From the NCBI RefSeq assembly GCF_000384035.1, contig NZ_KB913024.1, forward strand, positions 625,317 to 689,316: a stretch of 64,000 bases of DNA, in the 5' to 3' direction. The position numbers and the translations under genes are program-made. Numbering within the stretch: position 1 is the first letter of the stretch; every line of letters begins with the position of its first letter. This document shows positions 1-8,691 of the stretch, one piece after another. Below the pieces are notes generated by a model, which was not told the origin of the DNA, did no database searches, and saw nothing but the letters and a program-made list of their open reading frames with translations. The DNA comes from Actinopolyspora mortivallis DSM 44261. Lineage in GTDB: Bacteria; Actinomycetota; Actinomycetes; Mycobacteriales; Pseudonocardiaceae.

Positions 1-112
1 AGAGCTCACCACGCAGATGGCCTATGCGGTCTGCGCCCTGCTGATGGTGGTCACGGTCGTGGCGGTGCTGGTGATCGAGACCCTGCGTACGGACTCACCG
101 GGGGAGTTCTGA
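1..112 (+). CDS. ABC transporter permease, C-terminal fragment
   Basis: Only the last 36 residues are in the window. The reading frame begins at base 2 and ends at the TGA at 110-112. The visible part has one hydrophobic helix (AYAVCALLMVVTVVAVLVI) and a short polar tail, as at the end of an inner-membrane permease of the thiamine/iron(III) importer type. Its stop overlaps the ATG of the downstream ATPase (TGATG), so the two are almost certainly co-translated subunits of one importer. The substrate cannot be read from this fragment. Confidence 0.7.
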   Translation, partial: ELTTQMAYAVCALLMVVTVVAVLVIETLRTDSPGEF

Positions 113-1272
113 TGGGTGTGGCGCGATCCGGTGCCGTTCGGGGGACCGAACCGTCCGACACGGACGACGGGTTGCGGATGAACGCGGTGACGGTGCGCTA
201 CGGCGGCACGACCGTTTTATCCGAAGTGGACTTGGAGGTGCCGCGCGGCGAGGTGTTGGCCGTGCTGGGGCCCTCAGGATGCGGGAAGTCGACCCTGCTG
301 CGCACCATCGCCGGGCTGGAGAGCCTCGCCGCGGGGGAGGTCCGTTTCGACGGGCGGGACCTGTCCGGGGTGCCGGTGCACCGTCGCGGCTTCGGCATGG
401 TCTTCCAGGACGGGCAGCTGTTCGGGCACCGGGACGTGGCGGGCAACGTGGAGTTCGCGCTGCGGATGCGCGGCGTCGGCCGGAAGGAACGGCGCGCCGA
501 GGCCGACCGGCTGCTGGAGCTGGTGGGACTGGCCGGCTACCAGCGCCGTCGGGTGCGGCAGCTCTCCGGCGGGCAGGCCCAACGGGTCGCGCTGGCCCGC
601 GCGCTGGCGGCCGAACCCCGGATGCTGTTGCTGGACGAGCCGCTGTCCGGCCTGGACCGGGCTCTGCGCGACAGGCTCACCGTGGACCTGGCCAGGTTGC
701 TCTCCGCCGAGGACAGCCCAACGGCCGTGATGGTGACCCACGACCTCGACGAGGCCTTCGCCCTGGCCGACCGGGTGGCCGTGCTGCACGAGGGCCGGGT
801 GTTGCAGACGGACGAGCCGCGTCGGCTGTGGCGCGCTCCGCGCGACGAACGGGTGGCGCGGTTCCTCGGGTGCACCACCTTCCTGGACGCGCACGTCACG
901 GACGGTCTGGCCTCCGGGCCGCTGGGCACGGTGTCGACGCCGGAGCAGCCGGACGGGCCGGTGCGGCTCGGGCTGCGTCCGGTCGGCGTGCGAGCCAGGG
1001 CGGGACGGTGCCCGGGCGGAGCGGAGACCACCGGCAGGGTGGTGGAGCGGATGCACCGGCACGACCACGTGCGGCTGCTCGTCGACGCGGGAGAGGGACA
1101 GGTGAACCGGGTCGAGGCCGTCGCCGAGGGGGCGGAGATCCCGGAGCAGGGCGAGGAGGTCGCCCTGCGTCTCGACCCGGTCGGCGTGGCGGTGCTCAGC
1201 GGGGCTTCGCGGCAGCGGCGAACTCGGACAGCAGCGAGTCCGCCCTCCGGCCGTCCAGGGACTCCCGAATGA
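112..1272 (+). CDS. ABC importer ATP-binding protein (thiamine/iron type)
   Basis: A 386-residue cytoplasmic ATPase that powers the importer whose permease ends just upstream. Walker A is GPSGCGKST at residues 53-61, the Q-loop is near 98, the signature LSGGQAQR is at 151-158, Walker B (MLLLDEP) is at 171-177 and the switch histidine is H210. Residues from about 255 resemble the TOBE-like regulatory domain of MalK/FbpC/ThiQ-type ATPases. The ATG overlaps the permease stop. The last ~25 residues are Arg/Ser/Pro-rich and lie antisense to the 3' end of the DinB-family gene. Substrate is unproven; thiamine or ferric iron are the usual ones for this subfamily. Confidence 0.85.
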   Translation: MGVARSGAVRGTEPSDTDDGLRMNAVTVRYGGTTVLSEVDLEVPRGEVLAVLGPSGCGKSTLLRTIAGLESLAAGEVRFDGRDLSGVPVHRRGFGMVFQDGQLFGHRDVAGNVEFALRMRGVGRKERRAEADRLLELVGLAGYQRRRVRQLSGGQAQRVALARALAAEPRMLLLDEPLSGLDRALRDRLTVDLARLLSAEDSPTAVMVTHDLDEAFALADRVAVLHEGRVLQTDEPRRLWRAPRDERVARFLGCTTFLDAHVTDGLASGPLGTVSTPEQPDGPVRLGLRPVGVRARAGRCPGGAETTGRVVERMHRHDHVRLLVDAGEGQVNRVEAVAEGAEIPEQGEEVALRLDPVGVAVLSGASRQRRTRTAASPPSGRPGTPE

Positions 1273-1750
1273 TGTCGGCGTGCCCGGCGTGCCGGGCGGT
1301 TTCCTCGATCAGATGCAGCAGAACCCAGCGTGTGGTGAACGGCTCCAGATCGGTACGGCCCCGCATCTCCGGAGGCAGCGGGAGTTCGGCGTCAAGGTCG
1401 GCCACCTCGGCGACCGTGCTTTCAGTCTCGGCGGTGACCTCGGCGTAGGCGGCGAGGTTGTCGGCCAGTGACTCGTCCTGTTCCAGGGTGAACTCCCTCT
1501 CGAAGTCGGTGATGGGCCACAGGCCGGGAAGTTCCCGCCCGCCGATCTGGACGTTGACCCAGCGCCGCTCGACGCGTAGCACGTGTTTGACCAGCACGGT
1601 GATGCTCAGTCCGCTGGCGGTGGGGCGCTGCGCGGCACGCTGTTCGTCCAGTCCGTGCGCGGCGGCGCGCAGGGCGTCGCGCTGGTGTTCGAGGAAGGCC
1701 AGCAGTCCGTCGCGGTCGTCGGTGACACGGCGGGGCAGCAGTGATGTCAC
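1196..1750 (-). CDS. DinB-family (DUF664-like) protein
   Basis: A 184-residue protein of the DinB/YfiT four-helix-bundle superfamily, whose members are typically metal-binding, thiol-dependent transferases; in actinobacteria many use mycothiol, which mshB in this window would help make. Typical features are the N-terminal helix with LLAFLEHQRDALR, the segment RWVLLHLIEETARHAGHADIIRE with spaced His and Glu residues near the C-terminus, and overall length. The GTG at 1750 was chosen because AGGAG sits 7 nt upstream; an upstream in-frame start at 1831 lacks this. Its 3' end overlaps the convergent ATPase gene by 77 bp. The reaction is not predictable. Confidence 0.8.
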   Translation of the reverse strand: MTSLLPRRVTDDRDGLLAFLEHQRDALRAAAHGLDEQRAAQRPTASGLSITVLVKHVLRVERRWVNVQIGGRELPGLWPITDFEREFTLEQDESLADNLAAYAEVTAETESTVAEVADLDAELPLPPEMRGRTDLEPFTTRWVLLHLIEETARHAGHADIIRESLDGRRADSLLSEFAAAAKPR

Positions 1751-1868
1751 GGTGCGACTCCTGGTTCGGTGACCGCCGCCTCCGGTGCGGCGGTGTTCGC
1801 CACGAGCCTGCCACCGACCCCCGACACGCACCCGGCCAGCGGGCCGCGTGGTGTCGGGGAGACAACGG

Positions 1869-2729
1869 TCAGGTGTCCTTGGTGGCCATCCGCGCCGTGG
1901 CGGCGGAGAATCCGATGAGGATGTAGCAGCAGGCCCGCCACAGGCCGGTGAGCAGGTCCTGCGAACGGATCGGATCGCTGAGCACGTCGCTGATCGAGTA
2001 CCAGTCCGTGGTGAGCATCACCGGTTTCAGCCACTCCAGGTTCGGAAAGGCCTCCAGCACCCCGAAGACGATCAGTCCCCCAACCGTCACGGCCATGACC
2101 AGCAGCGGGTGTTCGGTGGCCGCGGAGACGGCCAGGGCCACCGCGCCCACGGCGGCCATCTGCACCGCGCACCACCCGGCGGCCAGGGCCACCCTCCCCA
2201 GGGCGGGACCGAGCGGCAGGGTGGTTCCGGACAGGGTCACCAGCCCGTCGCCGCCCACCACCGTCAGTCCGGTCAGCACCCCACTGAGAGTGATCACCCC
2301 GACGGCGAGCACGATCATGCTCGCCACGCCGATCGCCTTCACCGTCACCAGCCGCACCCGCCCCACCGGGGCGAGCAGCAGTCCGCGCAGCGTGCCGTGG
2401 GCGGACTCCCCCGCCAGCGCGTCGGCGGCCACCATGGCGGTTACCAGCGGAAGCAGCAGGTTCTGCGTCATCATCAGGCTGAACACGGGCAGGACCAGCC
2501 CGTTGCCCGCCATGGCGGCGAACAACGACGGACCGGAACCGGCCGAGTCGGTCAGGGTCAGCACCGTCCCGATGAGCACGGGCAGCATCGCCAGGCCGAA
2601 CAGCGCCAGCAGATTGCGCGGCCTGCGCAGCACCCATCCCAGTTCGGACCGCACCACCCTCCAGAAGGGGGCTGGCCCGTTCCGGCGCACACCGGAGGGC
2701 GGTTCGACGCGCGATACCATCCCGTTCAC
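1869..2729 (-). CDS. ABC-2 type transporter permease
   Basis: A 286-residue integral membrane protein with about six hydrophobic segments (for example LLALFGLAMLPVLIGTVLTL and VVAVG-type helices through the centre), typical of ABC-2 exporters. It is the third gene of the operon LolA-like protein, ATPase, permease. The GTG at 2729 overlaps the ATPase stop by 4 nt and is preceded by GAGGGGGAA, so it is preferred over the ATG three codons later. It presumably forms the membrane channel for the ATPase encoded at 2726-3703. Cargo is unknown. Confidence 0.85.
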   Translation of the reverse strand: MNGMVSRVEPPSGVRRNGPAPFWRVVRSELGWVLRRPRNLLALFGLAMLPVLIGTVLTLTDSAGSGPSLFAAMAGNGLVLPVFSLMMTQNLLLPLVTAMVAADALAGESAHGTLRGLLLAPVGRVRLVTVKAIGVASMIVLAVGVITLSGVLTGLTVVGGDGLVTLSGTTLPLGPALGRVALAAGWCAVQMAAVGAVALAVSAATEHPLLVMAVTVGGLIVFGVLEAFPNLEWLKPVMLTTDWYSISDVLSDPIRSQDLLTGLWRACCYILIGFSAATARMATKDT

Positions 2730-3703
2730 GTTTCCCCCTCGGTGAGTCGGGCGAAGATGTCCTCCAGCCCGGCGCGTTCCCGTCTGGCCTCGTGGACCTC
2801 CACCCCGGCACGGACCAGGGCCGCGATCACCTCCGGCGCCCGGTTGTCGGACAGGTCCACACGCAGGTCCCCGTTCTCCTGGCTCACGGGCAGGTCCGCC
2901 TCCCGCAACGCGCGCAGTCCCTCCTCGGTGTCGGCGACGGTCACGAGCAGGCTGGGACCCGTGGACTCCAGTAGCGTGTCCAGCGCCCCCTGGGCGATCA
3001 GTGTGCCCTCACGCAGCACCGCGGCGTGGGTGCAGGTGTTCTCCACCTCGGACAGCAGGTGGGAGGACAGGATCACCGTGGTCCCGTCGGCGTGCAGGTC
3101 GGCGATGACCCGGCGGATCTCCCTGGTGCCCGCCGGATCCAGGCCGTTGGTGGGTTCGTCGAGCACCACGAGTTCCCGAGGGACCAGCAGTGCCGCGGCC
3201 AGCCCGAGGCGTTGTTTCATGCCCAGCGAGTAGGAGCGGTACCTGCGCTCGGCTGCCTCCGAGAGTCCGACCCGTTCCAGGGCCTGCTCCACGGCGGTGT
3301 CCGTGTCGGAGCCGAACAGCCCGGGCTCGACGGCGGCACACCGTCGCAGGTTGCGTCTGCCGGACAGGAAGGGGTGGAAACCGGGCCCCTCCACCAGGGA
3401 CCCCACCAGGGGGAGGGCGCGTCCGGTGTGTTCGGGGATCCGGTGTCCGAGCAGTTCCACGGAACCGGAGGTGGGTTCGGTCAGGCCGAGCAGCATCCGG
3501 ATGGTGGTGGTCTTGCCCGAGCCGTTCGGCCCGAGCATCCCCAACACCGCTCCCCGGGGCACGGTCAGGTTCACATCGGACACGGCGACCGTGCGTCCGT
3601 AGGTCTTGCGCAGCGATCTGGTGCGCAGTGCCGGTTCCGTCTCCCGCGCGGAGGCGGGGGCCTCGTGGGCCCCCGCCCGAGCCGTGTCGACGGCTTCGCC
3701 CAT
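2726..3703 (-). CDS. ABC exporter ATP-binding protein
   Basis: A 325-residue ATPase of the CcmA/NatA/drug-exporter class. Walker A is GPNGSGKTT at residues 58-66, the signature SLGMKQR is at 159-165, Walker B LVVLDEPTNGLD is at 178-189, and a switch histidine follows in SSHLLSE. A C-terminal ~85-residue extension (from about 240) is usual in this class. The ATG overlaps the stop of the upstream LolA-like gene (TGATG) and its own stop overlaps the permease start, so the three genes form a tightly coupled operon. The first 27 residues are a non-conserved leader. It probably exports a lipid, peptide or drug. Confidence 0.88.
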   Translation of the reverse strand: MGEAVDTARAGAHEAPASARETEPALRTRSLRKTYGRTVAVSDVNLTVPRGAVLGMLGPNGSGKTTTIRMLLGLTEPTSGSVELLGHRIPEHTGRALPLVGSLVEGPGFHPFLSGRRNLRRCAAVEPGLFGSDTDTAVEQALERVGLSEAAERRYRSYSLGMKQRLGLAAALLVPRELVVLDEPTNGLDPAGTREIRRVIADLHADGTTVILSSHLLSEVENTCTHAAVLREGTLIAQGALDTLLESTGPSLLVTVADTEEGLRALREADLPVSQENGDLRVDLSDNRAPEVIAALVRAGVEVHEARRERAGLEDIFARLTEGET

Positions 3704-4797
3704 CACGAGTTCCTCAGTGCCTCGGTCAGTACCTGCCGGGGGACGGCCCCGGCGGCCACGCGCCCGTCGGTGGTGATCACGGCCGTTCCTGCGGCGGTGT
3801 CCACCACCCTGCCGTGGCCCCACGAGCCGCTGATCGGTTCGCCGATCGTGTCGAGGATGCCACGCGGGTTCTCGGGGGAGCCGGCGTGCTCGCGCTCCGC
3901 CGTGTCCTCCTGCCGCGTCGCCTGCCGGGGAAGCTCGCTCACCACGACCGTGTCCCAGCCGTCCCCGACGAGTCGGCTGGTGGAGTTCGCCCGCTGTCGT
4001 TGCTCCCCCTCCGGGTGGTTGCCCTCCTCGGGGTCGGCCGTGCGCACCCGTGCGTTCTCCGGCGGGGTGAACTGGAACAGTTCGGGATCCTGACGGCCGA
4101 AGTCGAGTCGGGTGAAGCCCGCGCTCAGCGCCGGTTCCCCGGAGCCGTTGGTGTTGACCTCCACCCGCAGGGGGATGCGGTGCTCGGCGCCCACAGCGAC
4201 ACGGACCTCGCGCAGTTTGGTGCGCTCGCCGGGATCGGGGGTGAGCACCAGCTCGTAGGCGTCCTCGCCGGCCACCCTCGTGGTCCCGTCGACGGTCACC
4301 TCGCTGCTGTCCCGCAGTTTCCCGACCAGCCCGCGGGCGAGTTCGGCAGGGTTCTCGGCCGGGGTGTCGTCCCGCCGTGTCCCCGGCTCGCCCTCGCCGG
4401 TGTGGTGTTTGACGACGGTCCTCTCCGAGGAGGTCCACTTCCACACCGTGTTGCCGTCGTCGACCACGGTGACCTCGCCCTGGGAGGTGGGAACCGACAT
4501 CCGGTAGCCCCGTTCCCCGTCGGACCACACCCGCAGGGACTTCTGACCGCCGGAGAGGAACTCGCCCGCCTCCTCCGTACCGGGCAGGGCGGGCAGGCCG
4601 AGCCGGTTGTGCACCGTCACCGTGCCCGCCATCGCCGGGGCCCGCCCGGACTCCAGCACGGAGGCGACCAGCTCCTGGGGAGTGGTGGTGGGCAGGCGCG
4701 GATTCTGCGCGCCCGCGGGTAAGGCCAGTGAGGTCAGCCCGAGGGCTCCGGCCGCGATCCCGGCCGAAGCGGTCAGCGCGATGCTCCTGCGTCTCAT
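3703..4797 (-). CDS. Secreted LolA/RseB-like lipoprotein-sorting domain protein
   Basis: A 364-residue exported protein. The N-terminus has an Arg-rich n-region (MRRRS), a hydrophobic core and an Ala-X-Ala cleavage site near residue 30 (LPAGA); there is no lipobox. The remainder resembles the LolA/MucB-RseB/DUF2092 fold: an incomplete beta-barrel with motifs such as VWSDGERGYRMSVP, YELVLTPDPG and LRVEVNTNG. RBS GAAGGGAA precedes the ATG. It heads an operon with an ABC-2 exporter and is divergent from a two-component system, so it may be the envelope sensor or substrate acceptor for that system. This role is inferred. Confidence 0.75.
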   Translation of the reverse strand: MRRRSIALTASAGIAAGALGLTSLALPAGAQNPRLPTTTPQELVASVLESGRAPAMAGTVTVHNRLGLPALPGTEEAGEFLSGGQKSLRVWSDGERGYRMSVPTSQGEVTVVDDGNTVWKWTSSERTVVKHHTGEGEPGTRRDDTPAENPAELARGLVGKLRDSSEVTVDGTTRVAGEDAYELVLTPDPGERTKLREVRVAVGAEHRIPLRVEVNTNGSGEPALSAGFTRLDFGRQDPELFQFTPPENARVRTADPEEGNHPEGEQRQRANSTSRLVGDGWDTVVVSELPRQATRQEDTAEREHAGSPENPRGILDTIGEPISGSWGHGRVVDTAAGTAVITTDGRVAAGAVPRQVLTEALRNS

Positions 4798-4927
4798 CCG
4801 TTTCCCTTCGGTTCTGCGGTTTCCGCCCCTGCCTGGTGTCGTGGGCCACGACAGGTCCGGATGCCGGCGGGACATCCGGGCGGTGTTCGCCCCGGAGGTC
4901 CCCACACCGACATCCTCGCGGACGTCA

Positions 4928-4968
4928 CCTCTCAGGTTGCACCCCCCGAACTGAGATCGCGCTGAGAG
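4928..4968. promoter_or_regulatory. Candidate response-regulator site, CTGAGA repeats
   Basis: The 261-bp gap between the divergent LolA-like gene and response-regulator gene contains CTGAGATC at 4951-4958 and CTGAGAGC at 4962-4969, spaced 11 bp, plus an inverted copy (TCTCAG) at 4930-4935. Tandem half-sites one helical turn apart are typical of OmpR-family regulators. The same motif with the same spacing and relative orientation lies upstream of sigE (35862-35880). Binding is inferred. Confidence 0.5.
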
Positions 4969-5058
4969 CGAGTGGGTGGCCGTGCGCCCAGGACACGTGA
5001 GTCGCGGTCTCCGGGAGACTGGGGACTCTCCCCGATGTGGTCGGCCCCGAGGACGGGC

Positions 5059-5766
5059 ATGCTGGTGGCCGTGAACGAGGACGGTGCGGTGACCCGGGTG
5101 CTGGTGGTCGACGACGAGACGGGGATGCGTTCGGCGCTGTGCCGCGGTCTGTCGGCGGAGGGGATGGAGGTCACCGGCTGCGCGGAGGGCACCGAGGCGC
5201 TGCGGCTCGGCTCCACCGGCGCCTTCGACGTGATCCTGCTGGACGTGCTGCTTCCGGGACTGTCCGGCTACCGGGTCCTGGAACTGCTGCGGGAACGCGG
5301 CGTGCGCACGCCGGTGCTGATGGTCTCGGCCAAGGACGGCGAGTTCGACCAGGCCGACGGGTTCGACCTGGGAGCCGACGGCTACGTGGTGAAACCGTTC
5401 TCCTTCGTGGTGCTGGCTGCCCAGGTGCGTGCGCTGGCCCGCCGAGGCGGGACCGGCACGGAGCCGGACGTGCTCACGTTGGGGGACCTGGAGATCGACC
5501 GTTCCGGACGTCGGGTCCGGTGGGCGGGCCAGCCGGTGGCCCTGTCCCCGAGGGAGTACAAGCTGCTGGTGGCGCTGGCGGCGCGGCCCGGGACGGTGCT
5601 GACCAAGGAGGAGCTGCTGAGCGAGGTCTGGGGCGGTGCCCAGGACGTCACCCGTAACGTGGTGGAGGTCTACATCGGCTACCTCCGGCGGAAGTTCGAC
5701 GCGGTCGGGGCGGGTGAGGTGGTGCGCACGGTGCGCGGGCACGGCTACACGGTGGAGCGGCCGTGA
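5059..5766 (+). CDS. OmpR-family response regulator
   Basis: A 235-residue DNA-binding response regulator. The receiver domain (about 12-128) has the acidic pair D18-D19, the phospho-acceptor D62 in ILLDVLLPG and the conserved Lys in VVKPFSF. The winged-helix effector domain (about 138-232) has LSPREYKLLVALA and the C-terminal hairpin VRTVRGHGYTVE. The ATG at 5059 is used because GAGGACGGG sits just upstream; in-frame ATGs at 5035 and 4972 are possible. Its stop lies within the GTG of the partner kinase. It probably controls the divergent LolA/ABC operon and perhaps its own gene through CTGAGA repeats in the shared gap. Confidence 0.92.
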   Translation: MLVAVNEDGAVTRVLVVDDETGMRSALCRGLSAEGMEVTGCAEGTEALRLGSTGAFDVILLDVLLPGLSGYRVLELLRERGVRTPVLMVSAKDGEFDQADGFDLGADGYVVKPFSFVVLAAQVRALARRGGTGTEPDVLTLGDLEIDRSGRRVRWAGQPVALSPREYKLLVALAARPGTVLTKEELLSEVWGGAQDVTRNVVEVYIGYLRRKFDAVGAGEVVRTVRGHGYTVERP

Positions 5767-7154
5767 GTCCGGGGCGTCGCCGGCGGCGCCCGGTGGTCCG
5801 GACGGTACGGGGCTGGTGGGACCGACGCACCGTGCAGGCCCGCGTCACCCTCGTGGCCGCGCTGGCCGCCCTGGTCGGTGTGACCGTGCTGGTGGTCATC
5901 AGCGGGACGTTGTTGGGGTGGCTGTCCCTGGAGTCGATCGACACCAGACTGCGTACCGAGGCCCGGCGGGCCGCCTCCGCGCTGTCCACGGGCACCGCTG
6001 CTCGGGAGGTGGCCACACCCGGTGGTGTTCGTGTGCTGAACACCGCCGGGGAGCCCGTGGACGGACTGGGGCCCACCGGCCTGCGTCCCTGGGAGATCAA
6101 CACGTTGAAGACCGGTGAGGGGGTCACCGGCCGGGGCGTTCCCGGCGGGGACGCCTCCCGGGTCCGCTGGCGGGGGACGGTGGTGCCCGACCCCTCGGGC
6201 AGGCCGCTGCTCGTGCTGGCGCGCAGCGAGCTGGCCGTCTATCACGACGTGCGCTCGACGGCGGACCACGTGCTGGTGTCGGGAGCGCTGTGCGGCGTGC
6301 TGTTCGTCGCGGTGGCCACCTGGGCCGCGGTGCGGGCCGCCCTGCGCCCGGTGCGCCGGATGCGGCTGGCCGCCGCGGAACTGCCTGCGGGCCGGCGGTT
6401 GCCGGTGCCGGAGGCCGACGACGAGCTGCGCGGGCTCGCCCTGGCCACCAACGAGATGCTGGACCGGCGGGACGCCGACACCGAGCGGCTGCGCCGTTTC
6501 ACCGGAGACGCCGCCCACGAGCTACGCAATCCGGTCGGTGCGATCCGCACTCAGGCCGAGGTGGCGGTGCTGCACCCCGACCCGGAGCTGGCCCAACAGA
6601 CACTGCGTGAGATCTCCGAGGAGGCGCTGCGGCTGTCCGAGCTGGTGGACGGGTTGCTCGCGGTGGCCCGCGCCGAGGCGGGGGCCCGGCCTGTGGGGGA
6701 ACCGGTGGATTTGGTCGCGGCGGCGTGGTCGGCCGTGGAACGGGCGCGTTCCGGGCGGGAGGGGGTCCGCATCGGGTTGGTCACTCCGTTCCTCACGGCC
6801 CCGGTGCTGGCGACTCCCTCCGAGGTGTCCACCGTGCTGGACAATCTGCTGGCCAACGCGACGCGCTTCGCGCGGGCGCTGGTTCGGGTGAGCGTGTTGC
6901 CGGCGGCGGACGTGGTGCGGGTGGTGGTCGACGACGACGGACCCGGCATCCCCCCGGAGCACCGGCAGAAGGTGTTCGACCGGTTCCACCGGGTGGATCC
7001 CTCCCGGGCCGGTGAGCACGGCGGTGCCGGGTTGGGACTGGCCCTGGTCGCCGGAACGGTGCGGGGACGGGGTGGGGCGGTGCGTGCCGACTCCGCACCC
7101 GAGGGAGGGGCCCGCATCGAGGTGCGCTGGCCCTCGGCGGGCTCGGCCGAGTGA
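5763..7154 (+). CDS. Two-component sensor histidine kinase
   Basis: A 463-residue membrane kinase. Residues 28-53 and 170-192 are transmembrane helices that flank a ~115-residue extracytoplasmic sensor region. A HAMP linker (193-240) follows, then the dimerisation/phospho-acceptor helix with H252 in GDAAHELRNP, and the ATPase domain with N-box LDNLLANATRFA, G1 box DDDGPGIP and G2 box GAGLGLALV. The start GTG overlaps the regulator stop (GTGA), so the pair is translationally coupled. The proximity of a secreted LolA/RseB-like protein suggests an envelope signal, but the ligand is unknown. Confidence 0.93.
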   Translation: MSPGRRRRRPVVRTVRGWWDRRTVQARVTLVAALAALVGVTVLVVISGTLLGWLSLESIDTRLRTEARRAASALSTGTAAREVATPGGVRVLNTAGEPVDGLGPTGLRPWEINTLKTGEGVTGRGVPGGDASRVRWRGTVVPDPSGRPLLVLARSELAVYHDVRSTADHVLVSGALCGVLFVAVATWAAVRAALRPVRRMRLAAAELPAGRRLPVPEADDELRGLALATNEMLDRRDADTERLRRFTGDAAHELRNPVGAIRTQAEVAVLHPDPELAQQTLREISEEALRLSELVDGLLAVARAEAGARPVGEPVDLVAAAWSAVERARSGREGVRIGLVTPFLTAPVLATPSEVSTVLDNLLANATRFARALVRVSVLPAADVVRVVVDDDGPGIPPEHRQKVFDRFHRVDPSRAGEHGGAGLGLALVAGTVRGRGGAVRADSAPEGGARIEVRWPSAGSAE

Positions 7155-7205
7155 GCCGCCGCCCCGTCTCCGGGGATCCGGCCGGGGCGGGCACGATGGT
7201 GGTTC

Positions 7206-8018
7206 GTGACGGTTCACGGTGTTCGTGTGACGGCCGCTCCGCGTACGGCGGCCGCCGCGGTGCGGCACACCCGCAGCGTGTTGGAGGCCTTCCGGGGACG
7301 TCCCGTGACGGCGGTGGGGGAGTTGCTGGTCGTCGGGGACCGGCTGGTTCTGGAGGAGTTCCCCGCCTCCGATCCGGTGCGGGAGGTCTCGGTCCGGGCG
7401 GCCGACGAGACGGGGTTGTCCCTGACGGTGGTGGGGGCGCCGGAGGGGGCCGAGGAACTCGGGGTCGTGGTGGAGTCGGAATCCTCGGGTGCCGGGGTGA
7501 CCGTGCGCTGTCGGGGACGGGAGGGCCCCTCCCCGTTCCGGCCGTGGTGGGAGACGTACCTGGAGCGGGTCGGAGCTCTGGCCGAGGCGTGGGCGGACCG
7601 TCCCCGGGTGGTGGGCGCGGCCGTCGTGGAGGAGGGGGTGCTGCTCGCCCAGCAGCGGTGCTATCCGGCCCGGCACGCCGGGCGGTGGGAACTGCCCGGT
7701 GGTCGCGTGGAACCGGGCGAGGACGAGGCGGCGGCCGTGGTGCGGGAGTGCCGCGAGGAACTGGGCGTCGACGTGCGGGTCGCGGGGAGGTTCGGCACCG
7801 ACGTGCCGATCCCGGGCGAGCCGGGGATGCTGCTGCACGGTTACCTGGCCACCCTGGCGGATCCCCACGCCGTTCCGTGGCCGGTGGAGCACCGCGCGGT
7901 GCGCTGGCTCGATGCCGAGGGGTTGACCGAGGTGGACTGGTTGGCCACGGACCGGTTGCTGCTCGACGCGATGCGTGGGGTGGTGGAGGAGGACCAGCGC
8001 CGGGCCCTGTCGGAGTGA
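7206..8018 (+). CDS. Nudix hydrolase with N-terminal extension
   Basis: A 270-residue protein. The C-terminal half (about 135-258) is a MutT/Nudix domain with a complete Nudix box beginning [20 protein letters not shown] and ending in EELGV, so pyrophosphohydrolase activity on a nucleoside diphosphate derivative is expected. The first ~130 residues are an unassigned beta-rich domain that ordinary MutT proteins lack. The GTG start has no Shine-Dalgarno sequence but CACGAT ends 8 nt upstream, fitting a leaderless message. From memory, M. tuberculosis has mutT2 (Rv1160) close to typA, which suggests orthology of the catalytic half only. Confidence 0.82.
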   Translation: MTVHGVRVTAAPRTAAAAVRHTRSVLEAFRGRPVTAVGELLVVGDRLVLEEFPASDPVREVSVRAADETGLSLTVVGAPEGAEELGVVVESESSGAGVTVRCRGREGPSPFRPWWETYLERVGALAEAWADRPRVVGAAVVEEGVLLAQQRCYPARHAGRWELPGGRVEPGEDEAAAVVRECREELGVDVRVAGRFGTDVPIPGEPGMLLHGYLATLADPHAVPWPVEHRAVRWLDAEGLTEVDWLATDRLLLDAMRGVVEEDQRRALSE

Positions 8019-8182
8019 TCCCCGTGGGGGCCGGAAGGTGCGCGGATTTTCCGGACATTTCGCGAAAAAGGGTCGCGATCATTTTTCGTATTTGCCGGAA
8101 AAGCGTTCCCTCGTTGCTCGGATGGTGTGTTCCGCGGCTCCATCGGCTCGTCACGGATCTTCGACGGGGATATCATCGAAGA

Positions 8183-8488
8183 ATGTACGTGGTTCTGGTT
8201 CATTACACCGCACCTCTGGCAGAGGTGGACGCGTTGCTGGCCGATCACTCCGACTGGTTGGCGCATCATCAGGATTCCGGCGAGTTCATCGCCTCCGGTC
8301 GGCGGCACCCCCGTACCGGAGGGGTGATCATCGCGCGTTCGATGTCCCGGGGGCAGTTGGACGCGGTGCTGGCCACCGATCCCTTCGTGGTGCACAGGGT
8401 GGCCAAGCACGAGGTGATCGAGTTCCAGGCGCTGCGGACCATCCCGGAGCTGGCCGATTACGCGGATCACCTGACTCCGGCGGAGTGA
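8183..8488 (+). CDS. YciI-like (YCII-related) protein
   Basis: A 101-residue protein of the YciI-like ferredoxin-fold family, recognised by the N-terminal MYVVLVHYTAPLAEVDALLADH, the HxxW-like DHSDWLAHH segment, the SGRRHPRTGGVIIA strand and the terminal FVVHRVAKHEVIEF. Members are proposed dehydratases or dehalogenases with a His-Asp pair, but most have no known substrate. TATCAT lies exactly 6 nt upstream of the ATG with no Shine-Dalgarno, so the message is probably leaderless. A short hairpin follows at 8521-8539. Confidence 0.85.
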   Translation: MYVVLVHYTAPLAEVDALLADHSDWLAHHQDSGEFIASGRRHPRTGGVIIARSMSRGQLDAVLATDPFVVHRVAKHEVIEFQALRTIPELADYADHLTPAE

Positions 8489-8520
8489 GGAACGGGTCGC
8501 TCCGGTGGGTGGCTTCGGGA

Positions 8521-8539
8521 TCCGGAGTCCCGCTCCGGA
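8521..8539 (+). terminator. Hairpin after the YciI-like gene
   Basis: TCCGGAG at 8521-8527 and CTCCGGA at 8533-8539 form a perfect 7-bp stem with a 5-nt loop, 33 nt after the stop codon. An AT-rich stretch follows (TTATCCGAAAATATTTCG). There is no clean U-tract, so termination is plausible rather than proven. Confidence 0.45.
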
Positions 8540-8691
8540 GTTATCCGAAAATATTTCGAAAATTGGCCGTTCCCGACGGTGGCGGTTCGGAGTTCTCCCG
8601 GAAGAAGTCCGGACCGTCGCCGTTTTTTCGCCTTTCATCCGGTTCGCGACGTTCCCGGCTCTCCTTTCCCGGATGAGCTTCCGAACGGGAA

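Noticed and set aside
7151-8488. 445-codon frame running from the Nudix region through the YciI-like gene
   Set aside because: The first part is a shadow frame of the Nudix gene; only the last 101 codons have family resemblance and a proper start at 8183.
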